Below, piece by piece: positions 1 to 7,708 of a DNA stretch of 43,192 bases. The DNA is taken from NCBI GenBank assembly GCA_947589545.1, contig CANQBA010000031.1, forward strand, positions 1 through 43,192, read 5' to 3'. The DNA is from an uncultured Oscillospiraceae bacterium. Lineage in GTDB: Bacteria > Bacillota > Clostridia > Oscillospirales > Oscillospiraceae. The notes below the pieces were generated by a model, which saw nothing but the letters and a program-made list of their open reading frames with translations, was not told the DNA's origin and ran no database searches. Within the stretch, counting starts at the first letter, position 1, and each line of letters starts with the position of its first letter. The position numbers and the translations under genes are program-made.

Positions 1-92
1 TCGGGCTCGTCAGCCTTCTTCTTTTTCTTCGACTTCTTCTCTTCGCTGTTGGGGTAGACCTTCTTGATGTCTTTCAGGGTAAGGCTCGCCAT
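1..92 (-). CDS. Sugar ABC transporter ATP-binding protein (MsmX/UgpC type), N-terminus only
   Basis: This is the start of a minus-strand gene that runs off the left edge; 30 codons are visible from the ATG at 92-90. The first residues, MASLTLKDIKKVYPNSEE, match the opening beta-strand of the MsmX/UgpC/MalK ATPases that energise carbohydrate ABC importers. In the ordinary family the Val-Tyr-Pro segment is followed at once by the strand leading to Walker A. Here it runs into a Lys-rich stretch (residues 19-27, mostly K with S and E), which I take to be a lineage-specific insertion. Walker A lies outside the window, so the family call rests on the N-terminus alone. The nearest GGAGG (116-120 in plus coordinates) is about 24 nt from the ATG, further than usual. 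A strong promoter lies at 299-327. Confidence 0.7.
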   Translation of the reverse strand, partial: MASLTLKDIKKVYPNSEEKKSKKKKKADEP

Positions 93-298
93 AGTTTTTC
101 TGCTCTGACACAGGAGCCTCCGCTGGCCTGTGCCTCACGTCCGTCGCGATAGGCGGTCCGTATATACGACAGGTCTCCACACTGCCGCACCGTGAGCAAA
201 CGGTTTTTTCCTCCTTTTTTCGGGCTCACCGGCGCTATGTTGTGGAGTAGCGCCGCCGGCCTTAATTAAAGTGTGAGGCAAAAACTACCTCGTCTATC
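93..298 (-). promoter_or_regulatory. Long structured 5' leader of the ABC ATPase gene
   Basis: About 200 nt separate the predicted transcription start (near 292) from the ATG. Read on the minus strand, the leader first forms a GGCGCTA/TAGCGCC hairpin. It then forms a GTGAGC/GCTCAC hairpin whose A-rich loop contains an unused GGAGG. No ORF was seen in it. It could be a regulatory leader; I cannot assign it to a known riboswitch class. Confidence 0.4.
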
Positions 299-327
299 AT
301 TTTAAACTTATTGCCCGTGAGTGTCAA
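299..327 (-). promoter_or_regulatory. Sigma-A promoter for the ABC ATPase gene
   Basis: On the minus strand TTGACA (327-322) is followed by a 17-nt spacer and TAAAAT (304-299). The -35 is perfect and the -10 has one mismatch. Confidence 0.8.
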
Positions 328-402
328 TAAAATTTTTGGGGTTTTTCATAAAAATTTTGCCCTTTTCATGCCCTCCGCCCCACCCCGGCGGCGCGCCGGC
401 TC

Positions 403-431
403 TTGTAATTTCGGGAAAGCTTTGGTATACT
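403..431 (+). promoter_or_regulatory. Sigma-A promoter for the GH27 operon
   Basis: TTGTAA (403-408), 17-nt spacer, TATACT (426-431). The start codon is 28 nt further on, with an AAAGGGGGTG ribosome site between. Confidence 0.75.
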
Positions 432-458
432 GTCCCATAGACGAAAGGGGGTGCTCCT

Positions 459-1712
459 ATGGAGCCAAAAAGCGCCGCGCCCAGGCCGCCCATGGGCTGG
501 AACAGCTACGATTACTACGACACGGCGGTCACCGAGGCGGACGTGCGGAAAAACGCCGAGGTCCTGGCCTCGCGCCTGAAGCCGTTCGGCTGGGAGTATG
601 TGGTGGTGGATATCCAGTGGTATGCCCACCGGCCCGACAGGATGCGGGAGCGGTACCAATATATCCCCTTCAACACTCTCCACACGGACGGCTTTTCCCG
701 CCTGATCCCCGACCCAGAGCGCTTTCCCTCCTCCGCGGGTGGGGCGGGCTTCAAGCCTCTGGCGGACTTTGTTCACGGCCTGGGGCTGAAATTTGGCATC
801 CACATCATGCGCGGCATCCCCAGGGCCGCCGCCCAGGCCCACAGCCCCGTCCTGGGGACGGCGCTCACCGCCGGTGAGATCGCCGACCCCGCCGACGTGT
901 GCCGCTGGAACCCAGATATGTACGGCGTCCGGGACACCGAGGCCGGTCAGGCGTATTACGACAGTCTCCTGGCCCTGTACGCCTCCTGGGGCGTGGATCT
1001 TATCAAATGCGACGACATCTGCAACACCGACAACTGGGAAGATCCGTCGGAGCGGGCCAGGGCGGGGCGGCATGAGATGCGTATGCTCCGCCGCGCCATC
1101 GACAGATGCGGCCGTCCCATCGTCCTGTCCCTGTCCCCGGGGCCGGCGCTTTTGGATATGGCGGAGGAATACGCCCGGTGCGCCAACATGTGGCGGATCA
1201 CCGACGACATGTGGGACCGGTGGGAGCATGTGGAGAATATGTTCCGGCGGTGCCGCCTCTGGCAGGGCGTGGGCCGCGCCGGGGCCTACCCCGACTGCGA
1301 TATGCTTCCCCTGGGCGTCATCGGCGGGAAATTCCGGGACGAGCGCCCCACGCGGCTGACCCGGGACGAACAGCGCACGGTGGTGACCCTCTGGTGCGTC
1401 TTCGGCTCGCCGCTGATGCTGGGCGCGGAGCTGACGAAGCTGGACGCCTGGACGCTGTCGCTGCTGACCAACCGGGAGGTGCTGGCCCTTCTGGATCCAG
1501 CCAACACCCGGCGGGAGCTTACCCACGACGGCGATCGGGTGGTCTGGGAGCTGACGACGCCGGGCGGGAGCCGTTATCTGGCGGTCTTCAATCTGTCCGG
1601 CAAACCGATGGAGGCGGGGCTTGACCTTGCCGGCGCTGTGGACGTGTGGACGGGGGCCCGGGCGGATCCGCGCCTTCCGCCCCACGGGTGCGGACTTTAT
1701 AAAATGGCCTGA
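459..1712 (+). CDS. GH27 alpha-galactosidase (melibiase)
   Basis: A 417-residue glycoside hydrolase of family GH27, which cleaves terminal alpha-galactosyl residues (melibiose, raffinose-type sugars, galactolipid or glycan ends) with retention. The hallmark PPMGWNSYDYY lies at residues 10-20. The nucleophile is in the K-C-D-D-I-C segment (D185, aligned with the K-Y-D-N-C motif of plant enzymes). The acid/base is in W-R-I-T-D-D-M (D250). The length fits the (beta/alpha)8 barrel plus a C-terminal beta domain. There is no signal peptide, so it probably acts in the cytoplasm on imported oligosaccharides. The ATG follows an AAAGGGGGTG site. It heads a tightly spaced gene series running to 5311. 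The neighbouring sugar-type ABC ATPase across the divergent gap fits an uptake-and-hydrolysis role. The exact substrate is not readable from the sequence. Confidence 0.88.
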   Translation: MEPKSAAPRPPMGWNSYDYYDTAVTEADVRKNAEVLASRLKPFGWEYVVVDIQWYAHRPDRMRERYQYIPFNTLHTDGFSRLIPDPERFPSSAGGAGFKPLADFVHGLGLKFGIHIMRGIPRAAAQAHSPVLGTALTAGEIADPADVCRWNPDMYGVRDTEAGQAYYDSLLALYASWGVDLIKCDDICNTDNWEDPSERARAGRHEMRMLRRAIDRCGRPIVLSLSPGPALLDMAEEYARCANMWRITDDMWDRWEHVENMFRRCRLWQGVGRAGAYPDCDMLPLGVIGGKFRDERPTRLTRDEQRTVVTLWCVFGSPLMLGAELTKLDAWTLSLLTNREVLALLDPANTRRELTHDGDRVVWELTTPGGSRYLAVFNLSGKPMEAGLDLAGAVDVWTGARADPRLPPHGCGLYKMA

Positions 1713-1738
1713 GAAAAGCCGTTATCGGGGGGAGAAAG

Positions 1739-3022
1739 ATGGAAAAGAGAGAGCTTTGGCGGCTCTATGAAAGTATTCTGAAAAGCGAGCTGGCGCCCGC
1801 CATGGGCTGTACGGAGCCCGTGGCCGTGGCCCTGGCCGGGGCGCTGGCCAGGCAGGCCCTGGGCGCTCTGCCGGAGCGGGTGGAGCTTTTGGTATCGGGG
1901 AACATCATCAAGAACGTCAAGAGCGTCATCGTGCCCCACACCGGGGGCCGCCGGGGCCTGCGCACCGCCGTGGCGGCGGGGATCGTCTGCGGCGACGCCT
2001 CCGCCGGCCTGGAGGTGCTGTCCGCCGTCACGCCGGAGGGCCTGGAGGCGCTGGACGCCTATCTGGATACGGCCCGGATCGATGTGGAAAAATCCGCCGC
2101 CCGGAACCCCTTTGACATCCAGGTACGGCTCTACGCCGGCGCGGACACCGCCTATGTGCGCATCTTCGGCAGCCACACCAACGTGGTGCGGGTGGAGAAA
2201 AACGGCGCGGCCACGGTGGACGTGCCCTTTACCGACAGCCCCGCGCCGACCTCGGAGGGGAAGAAGGCGCTGACCATCCGGGACATCGTGGAGTACGCGG
2301 AGAACGCCGATCTGGAGGCCGTCCGGCCCACTCTGGCCCGGCAGATGGAGTACAACATGGCCATCGCCCAGGAGGGCCTTTCCGGAGCCTGGGGGGCGCA
2401 GATCGGCAGAACGCTGCTGCACGCCTACGGCGGAACCGTTTGGAACCGGGCCAAGGCCATGGCCGCCGCCGGCTCCGACGCGCGGATGAACGGCTGTGAG
2501 CTGCCGGTCATCATCAACTCCGGCTCCGGCAACCAGGGCATCACTGCCAGTGTGCCGGTGATTGTCTACGCCCGCCATCTGGGCGTGTCCGAGGAGGAGC
2601 TTCTGCGGGCGCTTCTGGTGTCCAACCTGATCACCGTCCACCTGAAGGACGGCATCGGTTCCCTCTCGGCCTACTGCGGCGCCACCAGCGCCGGGGCCGG
2701 TGCGGGCGCGGGCATCTGCTGGCTCTACGGCGGCCGGTACGAGGAGATCGCCCACACGGTAGTCAACGCCCTGGCCATCAACTCCGGCATGATTTGCGAC
2801 GGGGCCAAGGCCAGCTGCGCCGCCAAGATCGCCTCCGCCGTGGAGGCGGGCCTTCTGGGCTGGCAGATGAACGTGGGCGGCAGTGAGTTCACCGGCGGCG
2901 ACGGCATCGTCATCAAGGGCGTGGAGAACACCATCGACGCCGTCTCCCGTCTTGCCCGGGACGGAATGCGGGAGACGGACAATGAGATCCTGCGGCTGAT
3001 GCTGGGAGAGGAGAGTCTATGA
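1739..3022 (+). CDS. cyuA: UPF0597/CyuA-family L-cysteine desulfidase
   Basis: A 427-residue member of the UPF0597 family (E. coli YhaM/CyuA; archaeal L-cysteine desulfidase), [4Fe-4S] enzymes that break L-cysteine down to pyruvate, ammonia and sulfide. The family signature A-M-G-C-T-E-P is at residues 21-27 (C24). Two more conserved cysteines occur in C353-DGAKAS-C360. These are candidate cluster ligands, as in the related serine dehydratase alpha chains. Glycine-rich segments N-S-G-S-G-N-Q-G (about 257-264) and G-G-S-E-F-T-G-G near the end also fit. It is cytoplasmic. It starts 26 nt after the GH27 stop, and its last codons overlap the next start in an ATGA arrangement (3019-3022), implying translational coupling. 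Why a cysteine desulfidase sits in a glycosidase operon is unclear. A serine or threonine dehydratase activity cannot be excluded. Confidence 0.85.
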   Translation: MEKRELWRLYESILKSELAPAMGCTEPVAVALAGALARQALGALPERVELLVSGNIIKNVKSVIVPHTGGRRGLRTAVAAGIVCGDASAGLEVLSAVTPEGLEALDAYLDTARIDVEKSAARNPFDIQVRLYAGADTAYVRIFGSHTNVVRVEKNGAATVDVPFTDSPAPTSEGKKALTIRDIVEYAENADLEAVRPTLARQMEYNMAIAQEGLSGAWGAQIGRTLLHAYGGTVWNRAKAMAAAGSDARMNGCELPVIINSGSGNQGITASVPVIVYARHLGVSEEELLRALLVSNLITVHLKDGIGSLSAYCGATSAGAGAGAGICWLYGGRYEEIAHTVVNALAINSGMICDGAKASCAAKIASAVEAGLLGWQMNVGGSEFTGGDGIVIKGVENTIDAVSRLARDGMRETDNEILRLMLGEESL

Positions 3023-4199
3023 GCCTTCGTGAGAAAAATGCCCCCGCCATCGCCCGCCGGGACTTCAGCTGCCGGCGGGACGGCCTTACTATCCGGGGCC
3101 TGGAATTCCGGGGGCCGGGGGAAAATCTGCCCATCGCCGTGGTCAGCCACGGCTTTCTGGCCAATTACGAGACGACAAAGGGCTATGCCGCCGAGCTGGC
3201 CCGGTGGGGATACGCGGCCTACTGCTTTGATTTCTGCGGCGGGTGCGTGATCGGACGCAGCGACGGCAGGACGGAGGACATGACCGTTTTGACGGAGGTG
3301 GAGGATCTGCTGGCCGTCATCGGCTATGCCAAAACCGTCCCCGGCAACGATGCCGCCCGTCTCTCCCTGGTGGGGTGCAGTCAGGGGGGCCTTGTCAGCG
3401 CCCTGGCCGCCGCGCGGCTGGGGGAGCGGGTGGAGCGGCTGGCGCTCTTTTATCCCGCCCTGTGCATCCCCGACGACGCCAGGGCCGGGAAAATGATGTT
3501 TTACAAATTCGACCCCGCCGACCGCCGGAGACGCTGACCGGCGGCCCCATCCGGCTGGGCCGCGACTACGCCCTGTCGGTGCGGGATCTGGACGTGATGA
3601 CAGAGATTGCCAAATACCCCGGCCCGGTGCTGATCCTCCACGGGACGAAGGATGGCATCGTGGCCCCCGCCTACGCCGTGCGCGCCCGGGACGCCTGCAA
3701 CGCCGCCGTTCCCCGGCGCTGTCAGCTGGCGCTCCTGGAGGGGGCGTACCACGGCTTTGACCGCCGCGCGGACGGCTTGGCCCTGGACATCCTGCGCCCC
3801 TTTATGGAGGGCATGAGCCTTATTTTAGAGGTGGACGTCAAGCTCTCGGAGCATACCGGCTTTGCGTGGACGCCCCTGGAGCACACCCGTATCCTGCCCT
3901 TCACCGGCGCCTGCGCCACCGGCTGGTTCACGGGGGCGGTGAAGTCCGGCGCAAAAGACGTGCAGACGAGGCGTCTGGGCGGACGCGTGCATTTTTGCGC
4001 CGAGTACGACCTGGCGGGCGCGGACTACACGGGTGAGCCCTGCACCGTCCATGTGAAAAACGAAAGCTTCGGCGCAGGCTGGAGCCCCACGCTCCTCACC
4101 GACAGCCCCGCCCTGAACTTTTTGAACACCGCCCCCGCCAGGACGGCGGTGGAGCCGCGGCCCGGCGGCGTCCTGGTGCGGATCTTCGCGGAGGCCTGA
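3019..4199 (+). pseudogene. Alpha/beta hydrolase with C-terminal DUF3237-like domain, broken by a frameshift
   Basis: The gene starts at ATG 3019, overlapping cyuA by 4 nt. The first frame gives a normal alpha/beta-hydrolase N-terminus: H-G-F oxyanion segment (about residue 45) and nucleophile elbow G-C-S-Q-G-G (about residues 118-123). It stops at 3535-3537 after the F-D-P-A-D segment. The rest of the fold continues in the frame ending at 4199: P-E-T-L-T-G-G-P, the strand P-V-L-I-L-H-G-T-K-D-G-I with the acid residue, and G-A-Y-H-G-F with the catalytic His. The frames join if one base is missing at about 3510-3530. Downstream of ATG 3813, still in frame, about 129 residues look like a DUF3237 domain (R-I-L-P-F-T-G, S-P-A-L-N-F-L-N-T, V-L-V-R-I-F). 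The intact protein would be about 394 residues. It may be a real pseudogene or a sequencing error. Confidence 0.75.
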
Positions 4200-4201
4200 C
4201 C

Positions 4202-5311
4202 ATGAAGAAGAAAGTACTGGCTTTTTTCAAGGAGGAGACGGTCCTGTGCGTCTCGGCGGCGCTGGCGCTGATCTCCTGCCTCCTCGTCCCGCCGGACAGG
4301 GGGTACGCCGCCTACATCAACTGGGACACCGTCGTGGTGCTCTTCTGCCTGATGACCGTCACGGCGGGCCTTTCGGAGCTGGGCGTCTTCCGCGTCCTGG
4401 CCGAGACCCTGCTCCGCCGCCTCAAAAGCCGCCGGATGCTGACCCTGACCCTGACGGCCCTGTGCTTTTTCGGCTCCATGCTGATCACCAACGACGTGGC
4501 CCTCATCACCTTCGTCCCCCTGGCGCTGCTGATAGCGGAGCTGGAGGGCGGCGACGACAGCCTTTGCCTCACCGTGACGCTGATGACCGTCGCCGCCAAC
4601 CTGGGCAGTATGCTGACGCCCATCGGCAACCCGCAAAATCTGTACATCTACTCCGTCTCCGGCCTGAGCCTGGGCGAATTTACGGCCACGGTGGCCCCCT
4701 ACGCCCTGCTCTCCGCCGTCCTTTTGGCCGCCGCGGCCCTGGGGCGGAGGGACGCCCCCGTGAAGGTAGAGCTCTCCGGAGGAAAAAAGGAGCTTGAGCG
4801 CTTCGACCTTGTCTATTTCCTGTTCCTGTTCGCCGGGTGCATCCTGGCCGTGGCCAAGCTTCTCAGTATCTGGACGCTCCTGCCTGTGGTGATCGTCGCC
4901 GTGGCGGTCAAAAACTGGCGGCTCCTGCTTAAGGCCGATTACAGTCTGTTGGCCACGTTCCTGTGCTTTTTCGTCTTCATCGGCAATATGGGCCGCTTTG
5001 AGCCCTTTAAAAACGCCGTCCTGTCGGTGCTGGAGGGGCATGTGCTCCCTGTCTCCGCCGCTCTCAGCCAGGTCATCAGCAACGTCCCCGCCGCCCTCCT
5101 TCTGGGGGGCTTCACCACACAGTGGCGGGAGCTTCTCGTGGGCGTCAACATTGGCGGCCTCGGCACGCTCATCGCCTCCATGGCCAGCCTCATCTCCTAC
5201 AAGCACCTGGCCCGCCGCGCGCCCGCGCTGAAGGGCCGGTATTTCCGTACCTTCACCCTCTGGAATTTGGGCTTTCTGGCGGCCCTGCTCCTGCTGGCGT
5301 GGATCCTTTAA
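4202..5311 (+). CDS. SLC13/ArsB-type anion permease (citrate transporter-like)
   Basis: A 369-residue integral membrane protein of the ion-transporter superfamily that includes CitM, ArsB/NhaD and SLC13 (CitMHS domain). About ten hydrophobic segments are visible. Family features are T-N-D-V-A-L-I-T-F-V-P near residues 99-109 and T-P-I-G-N-P-Q-N-L-Y-I-Y near 139-150, the paired substrate/cation-binding hairpins. A second N-rich pair, S-N-V-P-A-A-L-L-L, is near 297-305. It would move an organic or inorganic anion across the cytoplasmic membrane; the substrate cannot be read. It starts 2 nt after the preceding stop and ends just before a strong terminator, so it is the last gene of the GH27-cyuA-hydrolase operon. 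Confidence 0.75.
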   Translation: MKKKVLAFFKEETVLCVSAALALISCLLVPPDRGYAAYINWDTVVVLFCLMTVTAGLSELGVFRVLAETLLRRLKSRRMLTLTLTALCFFGSMLITNDVALITFVPLALLIAELEGGDDSLCLTVTLMTVAANLGSMLTPIGNPQNLYIYSVSGLSLGEFTATVAPYALLSAVLLAAAALGRRDAPVKVELSGGKKELERFDLVYFLFLFAGCILAVAKLLSIWTLLPVVIVAVAVKNWRLLLKADYSLLATFLCFFVFIGNMGRFEPFKNAVLSVLEGHVLPVSAALSQVISNVPAALLLGGFTTQWRELLVGVNIGGLGTLIASMASLISYKHLARRAPALKGRYFRTFTLWNLGFLAALLLLAWIL

Positions 5312-5315
5312 AAAC

Positions 5316-5347
5316 TGGCGAAAAAGCCCTGACGGGCTTTTCCGCCA
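5316..5347 (+). terminator. Intrinsic terminator; single-hairpin member of the dispersed repeat family
   Basis: Stem GGCGAAAAAGCCC/GGGCTTTTCCGCC with a 4-nt loop. The same A-rich/T-rich hairpin recurs at 7669-7702, 16401-16432, 17252-17283 and 18834-18862. Confidence 0.75.
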
Positions 5348-5378
5348 ATTTGTCAAACTGCCGTAAAGGGGGCATTTT

Positions 5379-7367
5379 ATGTATTTTGAGGTCAGAGAAA
5401 ACGCCCTCCTGTGCCGGGAGGGGAACGAGACGATCCTCCTGGAGCCCTGGGGCGTTTCCGCCCTGCGGGTCAGGGCTACCAAAAACGCCCGCTTCACCGG
5501 GGAGGATCACGCCCTGGAGAAGCCGGCGGAGCGGACGTGCCGGATTGACCTTACGGACGAGGGCGCCACGGTGGAAAACGGCAAGCTCCGGGCCTTCGTC
5601 TCCCGCCGGGGCTGGATGGAGTTTTATAACCGGGGCCGGCTCGTTTTGAAGGAGCATCACCGCAATTTTCGCGGCGCCAACGACCACAGCCCCAGCATGA
5701 AGCTGGAGGCCCGGAGCTACGCGCCCGCCGCCGGGGACGACTACGCCGTGACCCTGCGCTTTGAGGCCAACCCCGGGGAGAAGCTCTTCGGCATGGGCCA
5801 GTACCAACAGTCCAACTTCGACCTGAAGGGCTGTGTGCTGGAGCTGGCCCAGCGCAACTCCCAGGTCAGCGTCCCCTTCTGCCTGTCCAACCTGGGGTAC
5901 GGCTTCCTCTGGAACAACCCCGGCGTGGGCTCCGCCACTTTCGGGGCCAACGAGACGGTCTGGCACGCCCGCCTGACCCCCGAGCTGGATTTCTGGCTCA
6001 CCGCCGGGGACACGCCCCGGGAGATTTTGGAAAATTATACCGCCGTCACGGGCCGCGCCCCGGAGTTCCCCGAGAACGCTTTAGGGCTCTGGCAGTCGAA
6101 GCTCCGCTACCGCACCCAGGAGGAGGTTCTGGCGGTGGCGGAGGAGTACCACCGGCGGGGCATCCCCCTGGATGTGATCGTCATCGACTTCTTCCACTGG
6201 GTGCGCCAGGGGGACTGGCGCTTCGACCCGGTCTACTGGCCCGACCCGGCGGCCATGGTGCGCAAGCTTCGCGCCTACGGGACGCGGTGCATGGTGTCCG
6301 TCTGGCCCACGGTGGACAAAAAGAGCGTCCATTACGCCGAGATGACCGAGCGGGGCCTGGTGATCCGCACCGAGCGGGGAAGCGTCCAGTGCTTTGATTT
6401 CCAGGGCGACACCGTGATCTACGACGCGGAGAACCCCGCCGCCCGGGACTACATCTGGGAAAAATGCCGGGAGTCCTACTACAGCGCCGGCATCGATATG
6501 TTCTGGCTGGACGAGGCGGAGCCCGAGTATTCCGCCTATGACTTCGAGCATTTCCGCCACTACACGGGCCCTGCCCTGCGGGTGGGGTGCCGCTACCCCC
6601 GCGATCACGCCATGGCCTTTTACGAGGGCATGAGCCGGGAGGGCCAGCGGGACATCGTGAATCTGGTGCGGTCGGCCTGGGTGGGCAGTCAAAAATACGC
6701 CGCCCTGGTCTGGTCCGGGGACATCCCCTCCACCTTCGCCGCCCTGCGGGATCAGCTTGCCGCCGGCCTCCATATGGGCCTGGCCGGCATCCCCTGGTGG
6801 ACCAGCGACACCGGCGGCTTTTTCGGGGACGTCCGCGTCCCCGGCTTCAACGAGCTCCTTATCCGCTGGTTCCAGTTCTCCGCCTTCTGCCCCGTCCTGC
6901 GTATGCACGGCGACCGGGGCCCCCACGATATTCCCCGTCTCAGCGACCTGGATTACGGCGGCGGCTTCTCCGAAACGGGCCGCCCCAACGAGCTGTGGAG
7001 CTACGGGGAGGAGATCTTCGCCATCCTCAAAAAGACGCTGGGCATCCGCCTTGCCCTGAAGCCGTATATCAGATCCGTGTTTGCCCAGGCCAGCCGCGAC
7101 GGCTCCCCCGTCATCCGCCCCCTGTTCTACGAGTTCCCGGAGGACGGGCGCTGTTGGGAGATTGGCGACGAATACATGTTCGGCCCGGACTATCTGGTGG
7201 CCCCGGTGCTTTACGAGGGCGTCCGGGAACGGCAGGTCTACCTCCCCCGGGGCGTCTGGCGGAGCCTCTACGGCGGCGCGCCCCTCACCGGCCCCGTCAC
7301 CCTCGCCGCCCTCGCGCCTCTGGACACGATCCCGGTATACGTAAGGGAAGAATATTACGACAAATAA
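5379..7367 (+). CDS. GH31 family alpha-glycosidase (alpha-xylosidase/alpha-glucosidase type)
   Basis: A 662-residue GH31 enzyme. The N-terminal beta-sandwich covers roughly residues 1-230, the catalytic barrel follows, and C-terminal beta domains begin near 570. The retaining nucleophile is in F-W-L-D-E-A-E-P (D378) and the acid/base in V-W-S-G-D-I-P-S (D448). M-H-G-D-R-G-P near residue 509 is the +1-side loop typical of the family. No signal peptide is seen, so it is probably cytoplasmic. Members cleave alpha-xylosyl, alpha-glucosyl or alpha-galactosyl ends; the overall architecture recalls YicI-type xylosidases, but specificity cannot be set. The ATG is preceded by AAAGGGGG at 8-nt spacing. 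No promoter is visible between the upstream terminator and this gene, so it may depend on readthrough from the GH27 operon. Confidence 0.85.
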   Translation: MYFEVRENALLCREGNETILLEPWGVSALRVRATKNARFTGEDHALEKPAERTCRIDLTDEGATVENGKLRAFVSRRGWMEFYNRGRLVLKEHHRNFRGANDHSPSMKLEARSYAPAAGDDYAVTLRFEANPGEKLFGMGQYQQSNFDLKGCVLELAQRNSQVSVPFCLSNLGYGFLWNNPGVGSATFGANETVWHARLTPELDFWLTAGDTPREILENYTAVTGRAPEFPENALGLWQSKLRYRTQEEVLAVAEEYHRRGIPLDVIVIDFFHWVRQGDWRFDPVYWPDPAAMVRKLRAYGTRCMVSVWPTVDKKSVHYAEMTERGLVIRTERGSVQCFDFQGDTVIYDAENPAARDYIWEKCRESYYSAGIDMFWLDEAEPEYSAYDFEHFRHYTGPALRVGCRYPRDHAMAFYEGMSREGQRDIVNLVRSAWVGSQKYAALVWSGDIPSTFAALRDQLAAGLHMGLAGIPWWTSDTGGFFGDVRVPGFNELLIRWFQFSAFCPVLRMHGDRGPHDIPRLSDLDYGGGFSETGRPNELWSYGEEIFAILKKTLGIRLALKPYIRSVFAQASRDGSPVIRPLFYEFPEDGRCWEIGDEYMFGPDYLVAPVLYEGVRERQVYLPRGVWRSLYGGAPLTGPVTLAALAPLDTIPVYVREEYYDK

Positions 7368-7371
7368 ACGC

Positions 7372-7401
7372 ATGACCGCCGGCCCTCAGACCGGCGGTCA
7401 T
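7372..7401 (+). terminator. Hairpin after the GH31 gene
   Basis: A perfect 11-bp stem, ATGACCGCCGG/CCGGCGGTCAT, with an 8-nt loop begins 5 nt after the stop codon. The T-run is weak (TTTA), so termination may rely on the following repeat. Confidence 0.5.
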
Positions 7402-7403
7402 TT

Positions 7404-7702
7404 AGCTTATCAAAAACTCAAATTCAATATTTTTCCCGGCGACATGTGCGTCGGGAAAAATCCCTTTTGTCACGCAAGTGTGTTCATGGGGATCCATCCG
7501 GGCTGTCGCCCGGATGGGAGAGGACGTCCGACGCCTGCGCCTGAGCCCGAATACTTGGAGGGCGAGGTTAAGCGGCGTCGGTTAGGACGAGGGTGCGCGC
7601 GGCGTGACGGCAGGGTAATTTTCTCTGAATTTCGCAAAATTCAGAGAAAATTGCCCGCACGTTCCCTTTGTCGGAAAAAGCCCGTCAGGGCTTTTTCCGA
7701 CA
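7404..7702 (+). repeat. Composite multi-hairpin repeat, copy A (with embedded RNA-like module)
   Basis: Fills the gap between the GH31 gene and the convergent gene at 7709. In order it contains an AGCTTATCAAAAA start, a TTTTTCCCG/CGGGAAAAA hairpin (about 7429-7460), the module at 7469-7608, a near-perfect hairpin of about 20 bp around AATTTTCTCTGAATTT (about 7612-7655), and the GTCGGAAAAAGCCC/GGGCTTTTTCCGAC hairpin (7670-7701). Copies B (17080-17283) and C (16400-16508, inverted) share the outer parts with high identity. No ORF is credible. The outer hairpins can terminate transcription from both sides. Confidence 0.85.
7469..7608 (+). ncRNA. Candidate structured RNA module (copy 1)
   Basis: A domain bounded by GTCACGC/GCGTGAC. 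Inside are P1 (CCATCCGGGC/GCCCGGATGG, 4-nt loop), then GGACG, then P2 (CCGACGCC/GGCGTCGG) enclosing GCGCCTGAG, P3 (GCCC/GGGC) with loop GAATACTTGGA, and GAGGTTAAGC. The copy at 38358-38488 keeps the loop and junction sequences, while all three helices change on both strands so that pairing is retained. That pattern supports a selected fold. The strand is set from agreement with the orientation of copy 2. I do not recognise the class. Confidence 0.6.
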
Positions 7703-7708
7703 GTTACA

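Noticed and set aside
366-1685. 439-codon open frame on the minus strand opposite the GH27 gene
   Set aside because: It mirrors the GH27 reading frame in GC-rich DNA, shows no protein-like pattern, and GH27 motifs are clear on the plus strand.
7404-7702. CRISPR array
   Set aside because: Repeats are hairpin arms in inverse orientation, not evenly spaced direct repeats with unique spacers.
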